Of a stretch of 64,000 nucleotides of DNA, positions 45,221 through 55,396 are shown piece after piece. The notes under the pieces are model-generated. The model was not told the DNA's origin. It made no database searches and saw only the letters and a program-made list of their open reading frames with translations. The stretch is taken from positions 431,273 through 495,272 of the forward strand of contig SCMY01000004.1 in assembly GCA_005502805.1 (NCBI GenBank). Direction: 5' to 3'. Both the position numbers and the translations under genes were made by a program. This stretch comes from Rhizobiales bacterium 2SD (GTDB lineage Bacteria > Pseudomonadota > Alphaproteobacteria > Rhizobiales > Beijerinckiaceae). How positions within the stretch are numbered: the stretch's first letter is position 1; every line of letters begins with the position of its first letter.

Positions 45221-46177
45221 TTACTTGGCGTCGCTGAGCAGCACCTTGTACTTCTCGATCTCGGCCGGGACCATCCTGGCGACGAACTCCGGCGACATCT
45301 CGTCGCTCGAAGGCAGCACCGAGGAGAGTTCCTTGAAGCGCGCATGCAGCTTCTCGCTGGCGAGCGCGGTGCGCAGCGCCTGATTGAGCTTGTCGATCAC
45401 CGGCTGCGGAGTGCCCTTCGGCGCAAAGATCGCATTCCAGCCCTGCGCCTGGAAGGCCGGCAAACCGGCTTCGGTCGAGGTCGGCACGTCCGGCAGGCTC
45501 GGCAGGCGCTGCGGCGTCGCCACCACCAGCGCCATGACCTTGTTGCCCTGCACCGCGCCGGAGAGCGAGGTCGCGGCATCGCAGACGCCGTCGATCTGCC
45601 CGCCCATCAGGTCGTTCAGCGCAGGTCCCGCGCCGCGATAGCTCACCAGCGCCACGTCGAGGCCGGACGCCTTCAGGAAATTGCGGCAGATCAGATAGTT
45701 CGACGAGCCGACGCCGGCATGGCCGAGGCTGATCTTGCCCGGATTCGCCTTGGCGTAGGCGAGGAACTCCTTGAGATCCTTGGCCGGGAAGCCGAGCTTC
45801 AGCGCGATCATCGGCGAGGTCTTGGCGACGAGGCCGACCGGCACGAAATCGGCCGGCGTGTATTTCAGGTCGTTGTAGATCGTGTAGGAGGCCGCGTTGG
45901 TGCCGCTATTGCCGATCACGATGGTGTAGCCGTCGGGCTCGGCCCTGGCTGCGCGCGTCAGCGCGGTCGCGCCGCCTGCCCCGCCCATGTTCTCCATCAC
46001 GATGCGCTGGCCGAGTACCTGCGCCATCTCCTCGCCGACAAGGCGCGCGATCACGTCGGAGGAGCCGCCGGCCGCGAACGGCACCAGCATGTTGATCGGC
46101 TTCGACGGATATTTGTCCTGGGCCTGAGCCGGCAGGACGGCGATGGCGGCGAAAACGGCCAGAGCAGCGCGCTTCAT
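45221..46177 (-). CDS. Bug/TctC family periplasmic solute-binding receptor, second
   Basis: From the ATG at 46177 (GGGGAGA upstream) the product has 318 residues with a signal peptide (ALAVFAAIAVLPAQAQ). Family motifs are present: YPSKPINMLVPFAAGGSSDVIARLV, NMGGAGGATALTRAARAEPDGYT and LPDVPTSTEAGLPAFQAQGWNAIFAPKG. It is an orphan with no TctAB neighbours. It shares only the general fold with the receptor at 7516, so the ligands probably differ. It is convergent with BLUF. Confidence 0.9.
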   Translation of the reverse strand: MKRAALAVFAAIAVLPAQAQDKYPSKPINMLVPFAAGGSSDVIARLVGEEMAQVLGQRIVMENMGGAGGATALTRAARAEPDGYTIVIGNSGTNAASYTIYNDLKYTPADFVPVGLVAKTSPMIALKLGFPAKDLKEFLAYAKANPGKISLGHAGVGSSNYLICRNFLKASGLDVALVSYRGAGPALNDLMGGQIDGVCDAATSLSGAVQGNKVMALVVATPQRLPSLPDVPTSTEAGLPAFQAQGWNAIFAPKGTPQPVIDKLNQALRTALASEKLHARFKELSSVLPSSDEMSPEFVARMVPAEIEKYKVLLSDAK

Positions 46178-46330
46178 ACGGATATCTCCCCTAATGCCGG
46201 ACTTGTTTGCGGAGCAGCGTTGCGCGCCTTGCCCGGTTCGAGGTGACGCTAGCACCAGCCTGACGCAGCGAAAAGCGCGAGCTGGCGCAACAATCTCCCG
46301 CAGCAATCGCCCTCCCTGCCATCGCGGGCA

Positions 46331-46361
46331 AAGAAAAAGGGCGGCCCGAAGACCGCCCTTT
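46331..46361 (-). terminator. Terminator of the alpha ribosomal operon
   Basis: On the minus strand AAAGGGCGG and CCGCCCTTT form a 9-base stem with an 8-base loop, followed by TTTTTCTTT. It lies 24 bases beyond the rplQ stop. Confidence 0.9.
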
Positions 46362-46384
46362 CGCAAATCCGGATGCCTGAAAAC

Positions 46385-46804
46385 TCAGGCAGCCTGCTCG
46401 TCATCCGCGGTGAAGACCGGGCCGGAGTCCTGGCCCTTGGCGTCGACGTCGCGATCGACGAACTCGATCACGGCGAGCGGGGCGTTGTCGCCGAAGCGGA
46501 AGCCAGCCTTCATGATGCGCAGGTAGCCGCCATTGCGCTCCTTGTAGCGCGGGCCGAGCACCGAGAAGAGCTTGCCGACCAGGGCGACGTCCTTGATCTG
46601 CGCGATCGCCTGGCGGCGGGCGTGCAGGTCGCCGCGCTTGCCGAGGGTGACCAGCTTCTCGACGACCGGACGCAGGTCCTTGGCCTTCGGCAGCGTGGTG
46701 GTGATCTGCTCGTGCTTGATCAGCGCCTGAGCGAGATTGGCGAACATCGCCTGGCGATGCTCGACAGTGCGGTTGAAACGACGACCGCGGAAACCGTGAC
46801 GCAT
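46385..46804 (-). CDS. rplQ: 50S ribosomal protein L17
   Basis: The 139-residue protein opens [32 protein letters not shown], the hallmark L17 N-terminus that contacts the polypeptide exit tunnel region, and includes [23 protein letters not shown]. It is the last gene of the alpha operon, 111 bases after rpoA, in front of the terminator. It carries the acidic C-terminal tail found in alphaproteobacterial L17. There is nothing unusual in the core. Confidence 0.97.
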   Translation of the reverse strand: MRHGFRGRRFNRTVEHRQAMFANLAQALIKHEQITTTLPKAKDLRPVVEKLVTLGKRGDLHARRQAIAQIKDVALVGKLFSVLGPRYKERNGGYLRIMKAGFRFGDNAPLAVIEFVDRDVDAKGQDSGPVFTADDEQAA

Positions 46805-46915
46805 GGTTGGCTCCTTCGTTGCTTACGGCCGCCGTGCCACGGAACGGCCGTCCTTTATGCTCCGGCGCTCATGCGCCGGGCGGGGAATGGCGCGGGAGTT
46901 GCCCCGCGCCGGGTC

Positions 46916-47932
46916 TCAGTAGTGCTCTTCGAAGCGCTTCGCCAGCTCTTCGATGTTCTCCGGCGGCCAGCCCTGCACGTCCATGCCGAGATGGAGGCCC
47001 ATGGTGGCGAGCACTTCCTTGATCTCGTTCAGCGACTTGCGGCCGAAGTTCGGGGTGCGCAGCATCTCGCCTTCCGACTTCTGGATCAGGTCGCCGATAT
47101 AGACGATGTTGTCGTTCTTCAGGCAGTTCGCCGAGCGGACCGACAGTTCGAGCTCGTCGACCTTCTTGAGCAGGGCCGGGTTGAACGGCAGCTGCGGCGC
47201 GGTCGAGACGGCCTCTTCCTTGCGCGGCTCTTCGAAGGTGATGAAGACGGCGAGCTGGTCCTGCAGGATGCGGGCGGCGAGCGCCAGCGCGTCCTCGGGC
47301 GACACCGAGCCGTTGGTCTCGATCTGCATAGTCAGCATGTCGCGGTCGAGATTCTGGCCCTCGCGGGTGTTCTCGACGCGATAGGAGACCTTCTTGACCG
47401 GCGAATACAGGCTGTCGACCGGGATCAGGCCGATCGGCGCGTCCTCGGGACGGTTCTGCTCGGACGGGACATAGCCCTTGCCGGTGTTGACCGTGAACTC
47501 CATGCGGATCTCGGCCCCATCGTCGAGCGTGCAGAGCACGAGCTCGGGATTGAGGATCGAGACGTCGCCGATGGTGTTGATGTCGCCGGCGGTGACGACG
47601 CCCGGGCCGGTCTTGCGCAGGGTCATGCGCTTGGGACCTTCGCCCTGCATCTTGATGGCGATCGCCTTGATGTTCAGGACGATGTCGGTGACGTCCTCGC
47701 GCACGCCCGGGATCGAGGAGAACTCATGCAGCACGCCGTCGATCTGGACGGCGGTGACGGCCGCGCCCTGGAGCGAGGAGAGCAGCACGCGGCGCAGCGC
47801 ATTGCCGAGCGTCATGCCGAAGCCGCGCTCGAGCGGACGCGCGATCACGGTGGCCTGACGCTTCGGGTCGTCTCCGACCTTGACTTCGAGCTTGTTCGGC
47901 TTGGACAGATCCTGCCAGTTCTTGCTGATCAC
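46916..47932 (-). CDS. rpoA: RNA polymerase alpha subunit
   Basis: At 338 residues it has the usual length. The N-terminal domain for dimerisation and assembly shows [37 protein letters not shown] and the insert 2 region. The alpha-CTD for UP elements and activators has [45 protein letters not shown]. It lies between rpsK and rplQ in the standard order. It assembles two per core polymerase. Confidence 0.98.
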   Translation of the reverse strand: MISKNWQDLSKPNKLEVKVGDDPKRQATVIARPLERGFGMTLGNALRRVLLSSLQGAAVTAVQIDGVLHEFSSIPGVREDVTDIVLNIKAIAIKMQGEGPKRMTLRKTGPGVVTAGDINTIGDVSILNPELVLCTLDDGAEIRMEFTVNTGKGYVPSEQNRPEDAPIGLIPVDSLYSPVKKVSYRVENTREGQNLDRDMLTMQIETNGSVSPEDALALAARILQDQLAVFITFEEPRKEEAVSTAPQLPFNPALLKKVDELELSVRSANCLKNDNIVYIGDLIQKSEGEMLRTPNFGRKSLNEIKEVLATMGLHLGMDVQGWPPENIEELAKRFEEHY

Positions 47933-48023
47933 GACCGCACTCCTGGTGCTTCAATAATGGCGGCGGCGGGCCGCCCCGTGCCGGCGTCCGCCCCTGCGGA
48001 CGCCGCTTCGATCCGGCGTGGGC

Positions 48024-48413
48024 TCAGACGCGGCGGCGCTTGCGCGGCCGGCAGCCATTGTGCGGGATCGGCGTCACGTCGCGGATCGAGGTGACGGTGA
48101 AGCCGGCGGCCTGCAGCGCGCGCAGCGCCGACTCGCGGCCCGAACCCGGACCGGTGACCTCGACCTCGAGGGTGCGCATGCCGTGCTCGGCAGCCTTGCG
48201 GGCGGCGTCCTCAGCCGCGACCTGGGCGGCATAGGGGGTCGACTTGCGCGAGCCCTTGAAACCCATCGTGCCGGCGGACGACCACGAGATCGTGTTGCCC
48301 TGCGCGTCGGTGATGGTGATCATGGTGTTGTTGAACGAGGCGTTCACATGCGCGACGCCGGAGACGATGTTCTTGCGTTCACGACGACGGACGCGCTGGG
48401 CTTCCTTGGCCAT
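48024..48413 (-). CDS. rpsK: 30S ribosomal protein S11
   Basis: The 129-residue product has [47 protein letters not shown] and the C-terminal [18 protein letters not shown], all S11 signatures. It binds 16S rRNA at the platform near the E-site. It lies between rpsM and rpoA. Confidence 0.97.
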   Translation of the reverse strand: MAKEAQRVRRRERKNIVSGVAHVNASFNNTMITITDAQGNTISWSSAGTMGFKGSRKSTPYAAQVAAEDAARKAAEHGMRTLEVEVTGPGSGRESALRALQAAGFTVTSIRDVTPIPHNGCRPRKRRRV

Positions 48414-48529
48414 AGTCTCTTTCTTTCATCCTTCAGGCGCGCCCGTGATGCCAGGCGCTGGGGACGCCGCCTGCTCCGGTAAGGATCAGGCGGCCATTGC
48501 AGCGAGCCGGTCGCCCGGCCCGCCGAAAC

Positions 48530-48898
48530 TCACTTCTTCTTGCCAGCGATCGGCTTCGCCTTGCCCTTGCGGGTGCGGGCGTTGGTATGGGTGCGCTGGC
48601 CGCGCACCGGCAGCGAGCGGCGATGACGCAGGCCGCGATAGCAGCCGAGGTCCATCAGGCGCTTGATGTTCATCGAGACCTCGCGACGCAGATCGCCCTC
48701 GACGAGATAGTCGCGGTCGATCGTCTCGCGGATCTGCAGGACCTCGGCGTCGGTCAGCTGGTTGACCCGGCGCTCGGCGGCGATGCCGACCTTCTCGCAG
48801 ATCTCCTGGGCCTTGTGGGCGCCGATGCCGTGAATGTACTGCAGACCGATGACGACGCGCTTGCCGGTCGGAATGTTGACGCCCGCGATACGAGCCAT
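48530..48898 (-). CDS. rpsM: 30S ribosomal protein S13
   Basis: The start is the ATG at 48898 (122 residues), [26 protein letters not shown]. The C-terminal basic tail ([28 protein letters not shown]) contacts tRNA and bridges to the 50S. It is the first gene of the alpha operon here and, unusually, is separated from adk by three unrelated genes. A promoter-like element lies about 170 bases upstream. Confidence 0.97.
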   Translation of the reverse strand: MARIAGVNIPTGKRVVIGLQYIHGIGAHKAQEICEKVGIAAERRVNQLTDAEVLQIRETIDRDYLVEGDLRREVSMNIKRLMDLGCYRGLRHRRSLPVRGQRTHTNARTRKGKAKPIAGKKK

Positions 48899-49069
48899 GT
48901 TCTTCACCTCTCCATGCGGCTGCAGCACTTGGCGCTACAGCAATGACGATAACTCCGCGTCCGGTGGAGGCCGGCCCTTGCGGAGCGTTGAACCCGTTCC
49001 ATGCGAGAATGCGACGCCGTCCCTTCTCCCGAAGGCATCGGCATCGCTCATATGAAACCGGATGGCGGC

Positions 49070-49098
49070 TCGTTAAAGGGTCGGGTGCAACGAGTCAA
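49070..49098 (-). promoter_or_regulatory. Candidate promoter for the rpsM operon
   Basis: On the minus strand TTGACT (49093-49098) and TAACGA (49070-49075) are 17 bases apart, giving a leader of about 165 bases before rpsM. The -10 match is weak. The rpsM operon needs its own start because adk ends in a terminator and other genes intervene. Confidence 0.4.
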
Positions 49099-49170
49099 CC
49101 CATCGCACCCAAGAAACATGCCAAAGCCGGCAAAGCCGCCCTTCCCTTTCTCTTTGCGGACAGAACGCCC

Positions 49171-50367
49171 CTATTTCTTCACCAGTGGGCACTTGCTCTC
49201 CGACAGCGGCGCGATGATCTCGGCCGCCGGGATCTTGCGGACCACTTTGAAATAGTCCCACGGCGCCTTCGATTCGGATGGAGCCTTGGCCTCGACCAGC
49301 AGCATGTCGTTCAGCAGGCGGCCGTCCTCGCGGATCTTAGCGCCGGGCGCGTAGAAGTCATCGACCGGCAGTTCCTTCATCTTGGCCGCGACCGCGGGCC
49401 CCGCCGCCGTGCCGGCCGCCTTCACCGCCTTGAGATAGTGCGACACCGAGGAATAGACGCTGGCCTGGATCATGCCCGGCATCTTCTTGGTCCGCGCCAT
49501 ATAGCGATCGGCAAAGGCGCGGCTCGGCTTGTCGGCGTCGTGATAATAGGCGGTGGTGGTGATCAGGCCCTTGGCCTTGTCGAGGCCGAGCCCGTGCACA
49601 TCGCTCAGCACCACGACCATGGCGGCGAGCTTCTGGCCGCCATCGACCAGGCCGAACTCGCCGGCCTGCTTGATCGAGTTGATCGTGTCGGTGCCGGCAT
49701 TGGCGAAGGCGACGATCTTGGCCTTGGAGGCCTGCGCCTGCAGCAGGAAGGACGAGAAATCCGGCGTCGAGAGCGGCGCCCGCACCGTCCCCAGCGTCTT
49801 GCCCTTGTTGGCCGCGACGATCGCCTCGATGTCGGCGGTGAGCTGGTGGCCGAAGGCATAGTCGGCGGCAATGATGTACCAGCTGTCGCCGCCCTCGCGC
49901 AGGATCGACAGCGCCGTGCCCTTGGCCGAAGTCGCGGTGTCGAAGGTCCACATGAAGCCGGTCGCCGAGCAGTCCTCGTTGAAGAGGCGCGTCGTCGCCG
50001 GGCCGTTGTAGAGCGTGACCTTCTGCTTCTCCTTGGCGATCCCCGCGACTGCGAGCGCCACGGCCGAATTGGTCAGGTCCGCGATCGCGGTGACGCCGTC
50101 GACATCGTACCAGCGCCGCGCCAGGCCGGCGGCGACGTCCGGCTTGTTCTGATGGTCGCCCGAGACGACCTCGATCGGCTTGCCCAGGACCGAGCCGCCG
50201 AAATCCTCGATCGCGAGCTTGGCCGCCTCGACCGAGCCGAGCCCGCCGAACTCGGCATAATTGCCAGACTGGTCGTTGAGGATGCCGATCTTGACCGCTT
50301 CCTGCGCCCGCGCGGTCGCCGCGGTCGCCAACAGCGCCGCCGCCACAAGGCAAGCAAACCGTTTCAT
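49171..50367 (-). CDS. Periplasmic ABC transporter substrate-binding protein (branched-chain amino acid type)
   Basis: The ATG at 50367 follows GGAGGAC. The 398-residue product has a signal peptide (FACLVAAALLATAATARA) and the Peripla_BP_6/LivJ fold: VKIGILNDQSGNYAEFGGLGSVEAAKLAIEDFGG, EVVSGDHQNKPDVAAGLARRW, and WYIIAADYAFGHQLTADIEA. It binds a small polar ligand such as a branched amino acid or amide. No permease or ATPase gene is adjacent. It sits inside the ribosomal cluster between adk and rpsM. Confidence 0.9.
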   Translation of the reverse strand: MKRFACLVAAALLATAATARAQEAVKIGILNDQSGNYAEFGGLGSVEAAKLAIEDFGGSVLGKPIEVVSGDHQNKPDVAAGLARRWYDVDGVTAIADLTNSAVALAVAGIAKEKQKVTLYNGPATTRLFNEDCSATGFMWTFDTATSAKGTALSILREGGDSWYIIAADYAFGHQLTADIEAIVAANKGKTLGTVRAPLSTPDFSSFLLQAQASKAKIVAFANAGTDTINSIKQAGEFGLVDGGQKLAAMVVVLSDVHGLGLDKAKGLITTTAYYHDADKPSRAFADRYMARTKKMPGMIQASVYSSVSHYLKAVKAAGTAAGPAVAAKMKELPVDDFYAPGAKIREDGRLLNDMLLVEAKAPSESKAPWDYFKVVRKIPAAEIIAPLSESKCPLVKK

Positions 50368-50574
50368 GTCGTCCTCCCGTTTGCCGGCCGATCGGCCCAC
50401 CGGCGATGGCGTGTGCCACCGGCATCGGCTGCCGTCGTCCCGTGTCTTGGCCGCCTTGGACCTTCCCCGAGTTCAGTCGGCGGGAGGAGATGTGTCAATT
50501 GCAACCGCGGCGCGCGAAATCGCGCCTGCGTCGGCGCAAATGCGCACCGGCTTCATCTGACGAACAACGATTCC

Positions 50575-51558
50575 TCAGTAGCGCGTGAAGGCCCGCCGCA
50601 TCGCCTCGTCCATCTCTTCGCGCTGCTTTTGCAGCTTCGCGTCGAGCTCGCGCCGCTCGCGCTCATAGCGGGCGCTCCATTCCTGCCATTCCCGCTTCTT
50701 CGCCAGAGCCTGGACCTGCGCATCGGTCGACCAGATTCCGGCGAGGTTGCTGCCGGCGACGACGATGCCGATCAGCGGCAGCGCGATCTTGATCGTGTCC
50801 CACGCCGAGAACGGCCGCGGCGTCCCTCCCGCCGCGACCACCTTCCGGCCGAGCGCAGCCTGCGCTTCGGTTTGATCGGGCCAGCGCGCCGCATAAACGA
50901 CCGGCACGCTCGGCCTCGGCCTGTCTGGCGCTCCGCCGAAAGCCCGCCAGCGCACCTCGACTGCCCCACGCAATTGCTGCGGCGTGACGCCGACGAACTC
51001 CGCATGCAGCGCGCACTGGACCATGCCGCCCTTCTCGATGAAGGCGGTCTGGTGCCAATAGGGGCCGCGCTGGAACAGCGACTTGATATGCAGGTTCGCC
51101 TGGTAGAACTGCTTGGAGACCAGCACCACGGTAACGTCGTTATAGTGCAGGTTCCGCGGAGTACGCGCGAGCCAGTGCCAGACCAGGATGTCGATCGTGT
51201 CGATGCCCTTGATCTCGCGCCAGGGGATGAAGCTCTCCTTGCGCGATGACGACCAGCAGATGTGAACCCCGTCCGGCGACAGCACATAGACCGGCTTGCC
51301 CCGCCGGAAACGGCGCCGCAGCGCGAACACCGAGAGGCCGATGCCGACGATGATCGCCGCGAATGCGCCGAAGGTCTCGCCGGGACGCGGCCAGTCGGGC
51401 ATCTCCATGGCGAAGATGAAAAGGCCGCAGAACAGGGTCAGCAAGCCGATCGGCAGCCAGCTCGCGAACTCCGCGTCGAGCCGGTATTCGAGCGTCTGAT
51501 GAACATCCGAAGGATCGACCTGCACGGCCAGCCCGCCCGCTTTTCCGGGCTGCAGCAT
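50575..51558 (-). CDS. Membrane protein of unknown function
   Basis: The 327-residue protein has two membrane helices near 34-52 (WLPIGLLTLFCGLFIFAME) and 64-83 (FAAIIVGIGLSVFALRRRF), a soluble middle part with a PH-like beta pattern (KPVYVLSPDGVHICWSSSRK, IPWREIKGIDTIDILVW), a third hydrophobic segment near 260 (IKIALPLIGIVVAGSNLAG) and a charged coiled-coil tail (RYERERRELDAKLQKQREEM). The family is not recognised. It lies in the intrusion between adk and rpsM. Its ribosomal neighbours make a functional link improbable. Confidence 0.65.
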   Translation of the reverse strand: MLQPGKAGGLAVQVDPSDVHQTLEYRLDAEFASWLPIGLLTLFCGLFIFAMEMPDWPRPGETFGAFAAIIVGIGLSVFALRRRFRRGKPVYVLSPDGVHICWSSSRKESFIPWREIKGIDTIDILVWHWLARTPRNLHYNDVTVVLVSKQFYQANLHIKSLFQRGPYWHQTAFIEKGGMVQCALHAEFVGVTPQQLRGAVEVRWRAFGGAPDRPRPSVPVVYAARWPDQTEAQAALGRKVVAAGGTPRPFSAWDTIKIALPLIGIVVAGSNLAGIWSTDAQVQALAKKREWQEWSARYERERRELDAKLQKQREEMDEAMRRAFTRY

Positions 51559-51627
51559 GCCACAACTCAGCGGGTTTGGAATGTCGGGTTCAGGCAGCGC
51601 AACCGGCGGGCTGCGCGGCGCCTGGAC

Positions 51628-51930
51628 TCACCGCTTGCGCACGAACTCCGTACGCAACACCAGCCCCTTGATGCTCTCGTGGCGGCAGTCGATCTCCTCG
51701 GGATTGTCCGTTAACCGGATCGAACGGATCACCGTGCCCTGCTTCAGGGTCTGTCCGGCGCCCTTCACCTTGAGGTCCTTGATCAGCGTCACCGCGTCGC
51801 CATCCGCCAGGATGTTGCCTGAAGCATCGCGGACCTCCGGTTTCGCCGCCGCGGCTGCCGCGAGTTCCGAGGCCGGGCGCCACTCGCCGGTCGCCTCGTC
51901 ATAGACATAGTCGTCGTCGCCACCGGCCAT
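51628..51930 (-). CDS. PhnA/YjdM-family protein lacking the N-terminal zinc ribbon
   Basis: The 100-residue product ends in the PhnA C-terminal domain: VRDASGNILADGDAVTLIKDLKVKGAGQTLKQGT, then RLTDNPEEIDCRHESIKGLVLRTEFVRK. The usual N-terminal zinc-ribbon Cys set is replaced by a short acidic stretch (DDDYVYDEATGEWRPASE). The biochemical role of the family is unclear despite its name. It lies immediately downstream of the adk terminator. Confidence 0.85.
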   Translation of the reverse strand: MAGGDDDYVYDEATGEWRPASELAAAAAAKPEVRDASGNILADGDAVTLIKDLKVKGAGQTLKQGTVIRSIRLTDNPEEIDCRHESIKGLVLRTEFVRKR

Positions 51931-51948
51931 CGGCCTGCTCCTTCACAA

Positions 51949-51977
51949 GAAAAAACCGCGCGGCTCTCACCGCGCGG
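51949..51977 (-). terminator. Terminator of the spc operon after adk
   Basis: Read on the minus strand, two copies of the self-complementary CCGCGCGG form an 8-base stem with a TGAGAG loop, followed by TTTTTT. It lies 26 bases beyond the adk stop and separates the spc operon from the PhnA-like gene. Confidence 0.9.
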
Positions 51978-52002
51978 CATCCGAATACCAATCGGGTTGG
52001 AA

Positions 52003-52584
52003 TCAGCCCGCCAGCGCCTGGTCGATCGCGCCCGCCACCTGCTCGATCGGCTGCATGCCGTCGATCGGCGTCAGCTGGCCGCGCTTGTCGTAATAGGGGG
52101 CGACGATCGCGGTATCGCGATTATAGGCTTCGAGCCGGGTCTTGAAGACCTCCGGATCGTCGTCCTTGCGCACCGGCTGGCCAGCGGCCTTGGCCTCTTC
52201 GGCCCGGCGCACGATCCGGTCGACGAGCTTGCTCTGATCGACCCTGAGCTCCAGCACCTTGTCGAGCTTCAGGCCCTTGCCGGCCAGCATCGAGTCGAGC
52301 GCCTCGGCCTGCGCCAGCGTGCGCGGGAAACCGTCGAGGATGAAGCCCTTCTTCGCATCGGCTTCCTCGATGCGGTCGGCGACGATGCCGATGACGATCT
52401 CGTCCGAGACCAGCCCGCCGGCATCCATCACCGCCTTCGCCTTGAGGCCGACCGGGGTGCCGGCGGCCACCGCCGCACGCAGCATGTCGCCGGTCGAGAG
52501 CTGCGGAATGCCGTGTTTCGCGACGATCCGCGTCGCCTGAGTGCCTTTGCCCGCCCCCGGCGGCCCCAGGAAAATCAGCCTCAT
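52003..52584 (-). CDS. adk: Adenylate kinase
   Basis: The 193-residue enzyme interconverts ATP, AMP and ADP. The P-loop [10 protein letters not shown] (residues 7-16) and the signature IVGFPRT-like motif [16 protein letters not shown] are present. The LID is the short type without the zinc-binding Cys insert, common in alphaproteobacteria. The start ATG shares its A with the secY stop (TGATG), so translation is coupled. It is the last gene before the spc terminator. Confidence 0.97.
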   Translation of the reverse strand: MRLIFLGPPGAGKGTQATRIVAKHGIPQLSTGDMLRAAVAAGTPVGLKAKAVMDAGGLVSDEIVIGIVADRIEEADAKKGFILDGFPRTLAQAEALDSMLAGKGLKLDKVLELRVDQSKLVDRIVRRAEEAKAAGQPVRKDDDPEVFKTRLEAYNRDTAIVAPYYDKRGQLTPIDGMQPIEQVAGAIDQALAG

Positions 52585-53921
52585 CAGCGCCTTGCCCCCC
52601 TCAACTTCGCCTTCTTGACCAGCCCCTCATACTGATGGGCCAGGAGATGACCATGGACCTGAGCCACCGTATCCATCGTCGTCGTCACCACGATCAGCAG
52701 CGAGGTGCCGCCGAGCAGGATGATCGGAATCTGGGCATAGGTGATCATGAACTCCGGGATCAAGCAGACGATAGTCAAATACGCGGCGCCGAGCACGGTG
52801 ATGCGGGTCAGCACACGGTCGATATGCTCGGCAGTGCGCTCGCCCGGGCGGATGCCGGGCATGAAGCCGCCATGCTTCTTGAGGTTGTCCGCCGTCTCGA
52901 CCGGATTGAACACGATCGCGGTGTAGAAGAAGCAGAAGAAGATGATCAGCGCCGCATAGAGGATCATGAACAGCGGCCGGCCATGGGCCAGATAGGTCGC
53001 CATCGTCGACAGGATGCCGGTGCCACCGGAGGCCTGCGAGAAGCTGGCGATCGTGGTCGGCAGCAGCAGCAGCGACGAGGCGAAGATCGGCGGGATCACG
53101 CCGGCGGTGTTGAGCTTCAGCGGCAGGAACGAGGTCTGGCCCTCATACATCCGGTTGCCGACCTGGCGCTTGGGATAGTTGATCAGCAGGCGGCGCTGGG
53201 CGCGCTCGACGAAGACCACGAAGGCGATGACGCAGACCGCCATGACCAGCACCAGCAGGAGCAGGCCGGTCGAGATCGCGCCCTGGCGGCCGAGCTCGAG
53301 GGTCTGGGCCAGCTGCGCCGGGAACTCGGCGATGATGCCGGCGAAGATGATCATCGAGGTGCCGTTGCCGATGCCGCGGCTGGTGATCTGCTCGCCGAGC
53401 CAGAGCAGGAACATGGTGCCGCCAACCAGCGTGATCGTGGTCGAGACCAGGAAGAACGGCCCGGGTTCGAGCACGAGATTGCCCGAGCCTTGAAGACCCA
53501 CGCCGATGCCCCAGGCCTGGAACAGCGCGAGCACCAGCGTCAGATAGCGCGTGTACTGGTTGAGGATCTTGCGGCCCGCCTCGCCTTCCTTCTTCAGCGC
53601 CTCGAAGGTCGGGACGACGCTGGAAAGCAGCTGGATGATGATCGAGGCCGAGATGTACGGCATGATGTTGAGCGCGAAGATCGCGAGACGACCGACCGCG
53701 CCGCCCGAGAACATGTTGAACAGCCCGAGCACGCCCGACTGGGTCTGCTTGAACAGGTCGGCCACCGCATCCGGGTTCATGCCGGGCAGCGGGATATAGG
53801 TGCCGAGCCGGTAGACGATCAGCGCCCCCAGCGTGAACCAGATCCGCTTCTTCAGCTCGTCGGCCTTGGCCAGCGCGCCGAAATTCAGGTTTGCCGCAAG
53901 CTGTTCAGCCGCCGATGCCAT
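52584..53921 (-). CDS. secY: Sec translocon subunit SecY
   Basis: The 445-residue inner-membrane protein has ten helices forming the protein-conducting channel with SecE and SecG. Signatures: [26 protein letters not shown], the plug and Tyr/Gly-rich TM2a region, [31 protein letters not shown], and the C-terminal [17 protein letters not shown]. Conserved Arg-rich cytoplasmic loops for SecA are present ([18 protein letters not shown]). It is coupled to adk by a one-base overlap. Confidence 0.98.
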   Translation of the reverse strand: MASAAEQLAANLNFGALAKADELKKRIWFTLGALIVYRLGTYIPLPGMNPDAVADLFKQTQSGVLGLFNMFSGGAVGRLAIFALNIMPYISASIIIQLLSSVVPTFEALKKEGEAGRKILNQYTRYLTLVLALFQAWGIGVGLQGSGNLVLEPGPFFLVSTTITLVGGTMFLLWLGEQITSRGIGNGTSMIIFAGIIAEFPAQLAQTLELGRQGAISTGLLLLVLVMAVCVIAFVVFVERAQRRLLINYPKRQVGNRMYEGQTSFLPLKLNTAGVIPPIFASSLLLLPTTIASFSQASGGTGILSTMATYLAHGRPLFMILYAALIIFFCFFYTAIVFNPVETADNLKKHGGFMPGIRPGERTAEHIDRVLTRITVLGAAYLTIVCLIPEFMITYAQIPIILLGGTSLLIVVTTTMDTVAQVHGHLLAHQYEGLVKKAKLRGARR

Positions 53922-54018
53922 GCGTCCGGTCCTTGGGTGTAATCTGGTCTAGACAGTCGAACGGCGGCCAAGGCTTCGGGCCCGGCCGCCGCTCGCGTTA
54001 GTCATGTAAGCGTGGAAG

Positions 54019-54498
54019 TCACGCCTGTGAAGCGGCAGCCGCCAGGATCTTGACCGTGCCGCCAGCCTTCTCGATCGCCTCGACGGCCGACTTCGACGCA
54101 CCGGCGACCTCGAAGGCGAGCTTCGCCTTGAACTCGCCCTGGCCGAGGATCTTGACGCCGTCGCGCGCCGCCTTCGAGATCACGCCGGCCGAAACCAGCG
54201 ACTCGATGGTGACGACGCCCTTGGCGTCCAGCTTGCCGGCCTCGACGGCCTGCTGGATGCGGCCGAGATTGACCTCGTTCAGCTCGCGAGCGAACAGGTT
54301 GTGGAAACCGCGCTTCGGCAGGCGCCGATAGAGCGGCATCTGGCCGCCTTCGAAGCCCTTGACCGCCACGCCGGCGCGAGCCTTCTGGCCCTTGACGCCA
54401 CGCCCACCGGTCTTGCCCTTGCCGGAGCCGATGCCGCGGCCGACGCGGATGCGCGACTTGGTCGCGCCTTCGTTGTCACGAATGTCTGTGAGTTTCAT
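54019..54498 (-). CDS. rplO: 50S ribosomal protein L15
   Basis: The ATG at 54498 (159 residues) opens [34 protein letters not shown], the glycine-rich rRNA-threading N-terminus typical of L15. [18 protein letters not shown] follows, then a globular C-domain. It lies 97 bases before secY. An upstream frame start would fuse through the rpmD end and has no ribosome site. Confidence 0.97.
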   Translation of the reverse strand: MKLTDIRDNEGATKSRIRVGRGIGSGKGKTGGRGVKGQKARAGVAVKGFEGGQMPLYRRLPKRGFHNLFARELNEVNLGRIQQAVEAGKLDAKGVVTIESLVSAGVISKAARDGVKILGQGEFKAKLAFEVAGASKSAVEAIEKAGGTVKILAAAASQA

Positions 54499-54511
54499 GG
54501 TGCGCCCCTCC

Positions 54512-54706
54512 TCACTTCGCGTCGACGACGCGGACGAGGTGCTTGACCTTCTCGACCATGCCACGCGCAGCCGGCGTGTCCTGCAGGGTCGATTGGCGGC
54601 GGATCTTGTTCAGGCCGAGACCGATCAGGGTCTGGCGCTGCGAGGCGTCGCGGCGGATCGGCGAACCGATCTGCTCGACGGTGAAGGTCTTCTCAGCCTT
54701 TGCCAT
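54512..54706 (-). CDS. rpmD: 50S ribosomal protein L30
   Basis: The ATG at 54706 gives 64 residues: [37 protein letters not shown], the standard L30 pattern, ending [10 protein letters not shown]30 is small and not universal, but it is normal in this position between rpsE and rplO. Spacing is 13 bases to rplO and 10 to rpsE. Confidence 0.96.
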   Translation of the reverse strand: MAKAEKTFTVEQIGSPIRRDASQRQTLIGLGLNKIRRQSTLQDTPAARGMVEKVKHLVRVVDAK

Positions 54707-54716
54707 CGAGCCCTCC

Positions 54717-55280
54717 TCACGCGTCCGCGCCGGCATCCGCGCCAGCATCGCGGCGGCGGGTCTGCAGGGCCGAAACCTTGAGCGAGCGACGCGCGGCGAC
54801 GCTGCGCGGCGAATCCTCGTTCTTCAGCGCATCGAAGGTGGCGCGCACGAGGTTGTACGGGTTCGACGAGCCGAGCGACTTCGAAACCACGTCCTGCATG
54901 CCGACCGCCTCGAAGACGGCGCGCATCGGGCCGCCGGCGATGATGCCGGTACCGGCCGGAGCAGCGCGCAGCACGACCTTGCCGGCGCCGTGACGGCCCT
55001 GGACGTCGTGATGCAGCGTGCGGCCTTCGCGCAGCGGGATGCGGACGAGGCCGCGCTTGGCGGCTTCAGTCGCCTTGCGGATCGCCTCGGGAACTTCACG
55101 GGCCTTGCCGTGGCCGAAGCCGACGCGGCCCTTCTGGTCGCCGACGACGACGAGGGCAGCAAAGCCGAAACGACGGCCGCCCTTCACCACCTTGGCGACG
55201 CGGTTGATGTGGACCAGACGATCCACGAATTCGGAATCGCGCTCTTCGCGATCCTGACGGTCACGAGGTTCTCTCGCCAT
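54717..55280 (-). CDS. rpsE: 30S ribosomal protein S5
   Basis: The 187-residue protein has the S5 N-terminal domain ([53 protein letters not shown] in shape) and C-domain ([21 protein letters not shown]). An Asp/Ala-rich C-terminal tail ([13 protein letters not shown]) is added. S5 is involved in decoding fidelity. A 134-base gap with a hairpin precedes it after rplR. Confidence 0.97.
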   Translation of the reverse strand: MAREPRDRQDREERDSEFVDRLVHINRVAKVVKGGRRFGFAALVVVGDQKGRVGFGHGKAREVPEAIRKATEAAKRGLVRIPLREGRTLHHDVQGRHGAGKVVLRAAPAGTGIIAGGPMRAVFEAVGMQDVVSKSLGSSNPYNLVRATFDALKNEDSPRSVAARRSLKVSALQTRRRDAGADAGADA

Positions 55281-55367
55281 GTCATCCTCTTACTTGCGCG
55301 GACGGTGCCTATGATGGCCCGCCGCTCGCTCGAGCGCCCCGGAATGGAGCGACTTCCCAAATGCGAC

Positions 55368-55396
55368 ATGCGGGAAGCCTTTTGGGCCTCCCGCAT
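55368..55396 (-). other. Intercistronic hairpin between rplR and rpsE
   Basis: ATGCGGGA and TCCCGCAT form an 8-base stem, extended by GCC/GGC, in the 134-base gap inside the spc operon. There is no T run on the minus strand. It could be a processing site or a partial attenuator; no more is known. Confidence 0.4.

Noticed and set aside
48943..51249. A very long plus-strand open frame (over 700 codons) opposite the adk-rpsM genes
   Set aside because: It is antisense to well-supported genes. High GC keeps opposite-strand frames open by chance; composition is Arg/Gly/Asp-rich and no domain is visible.
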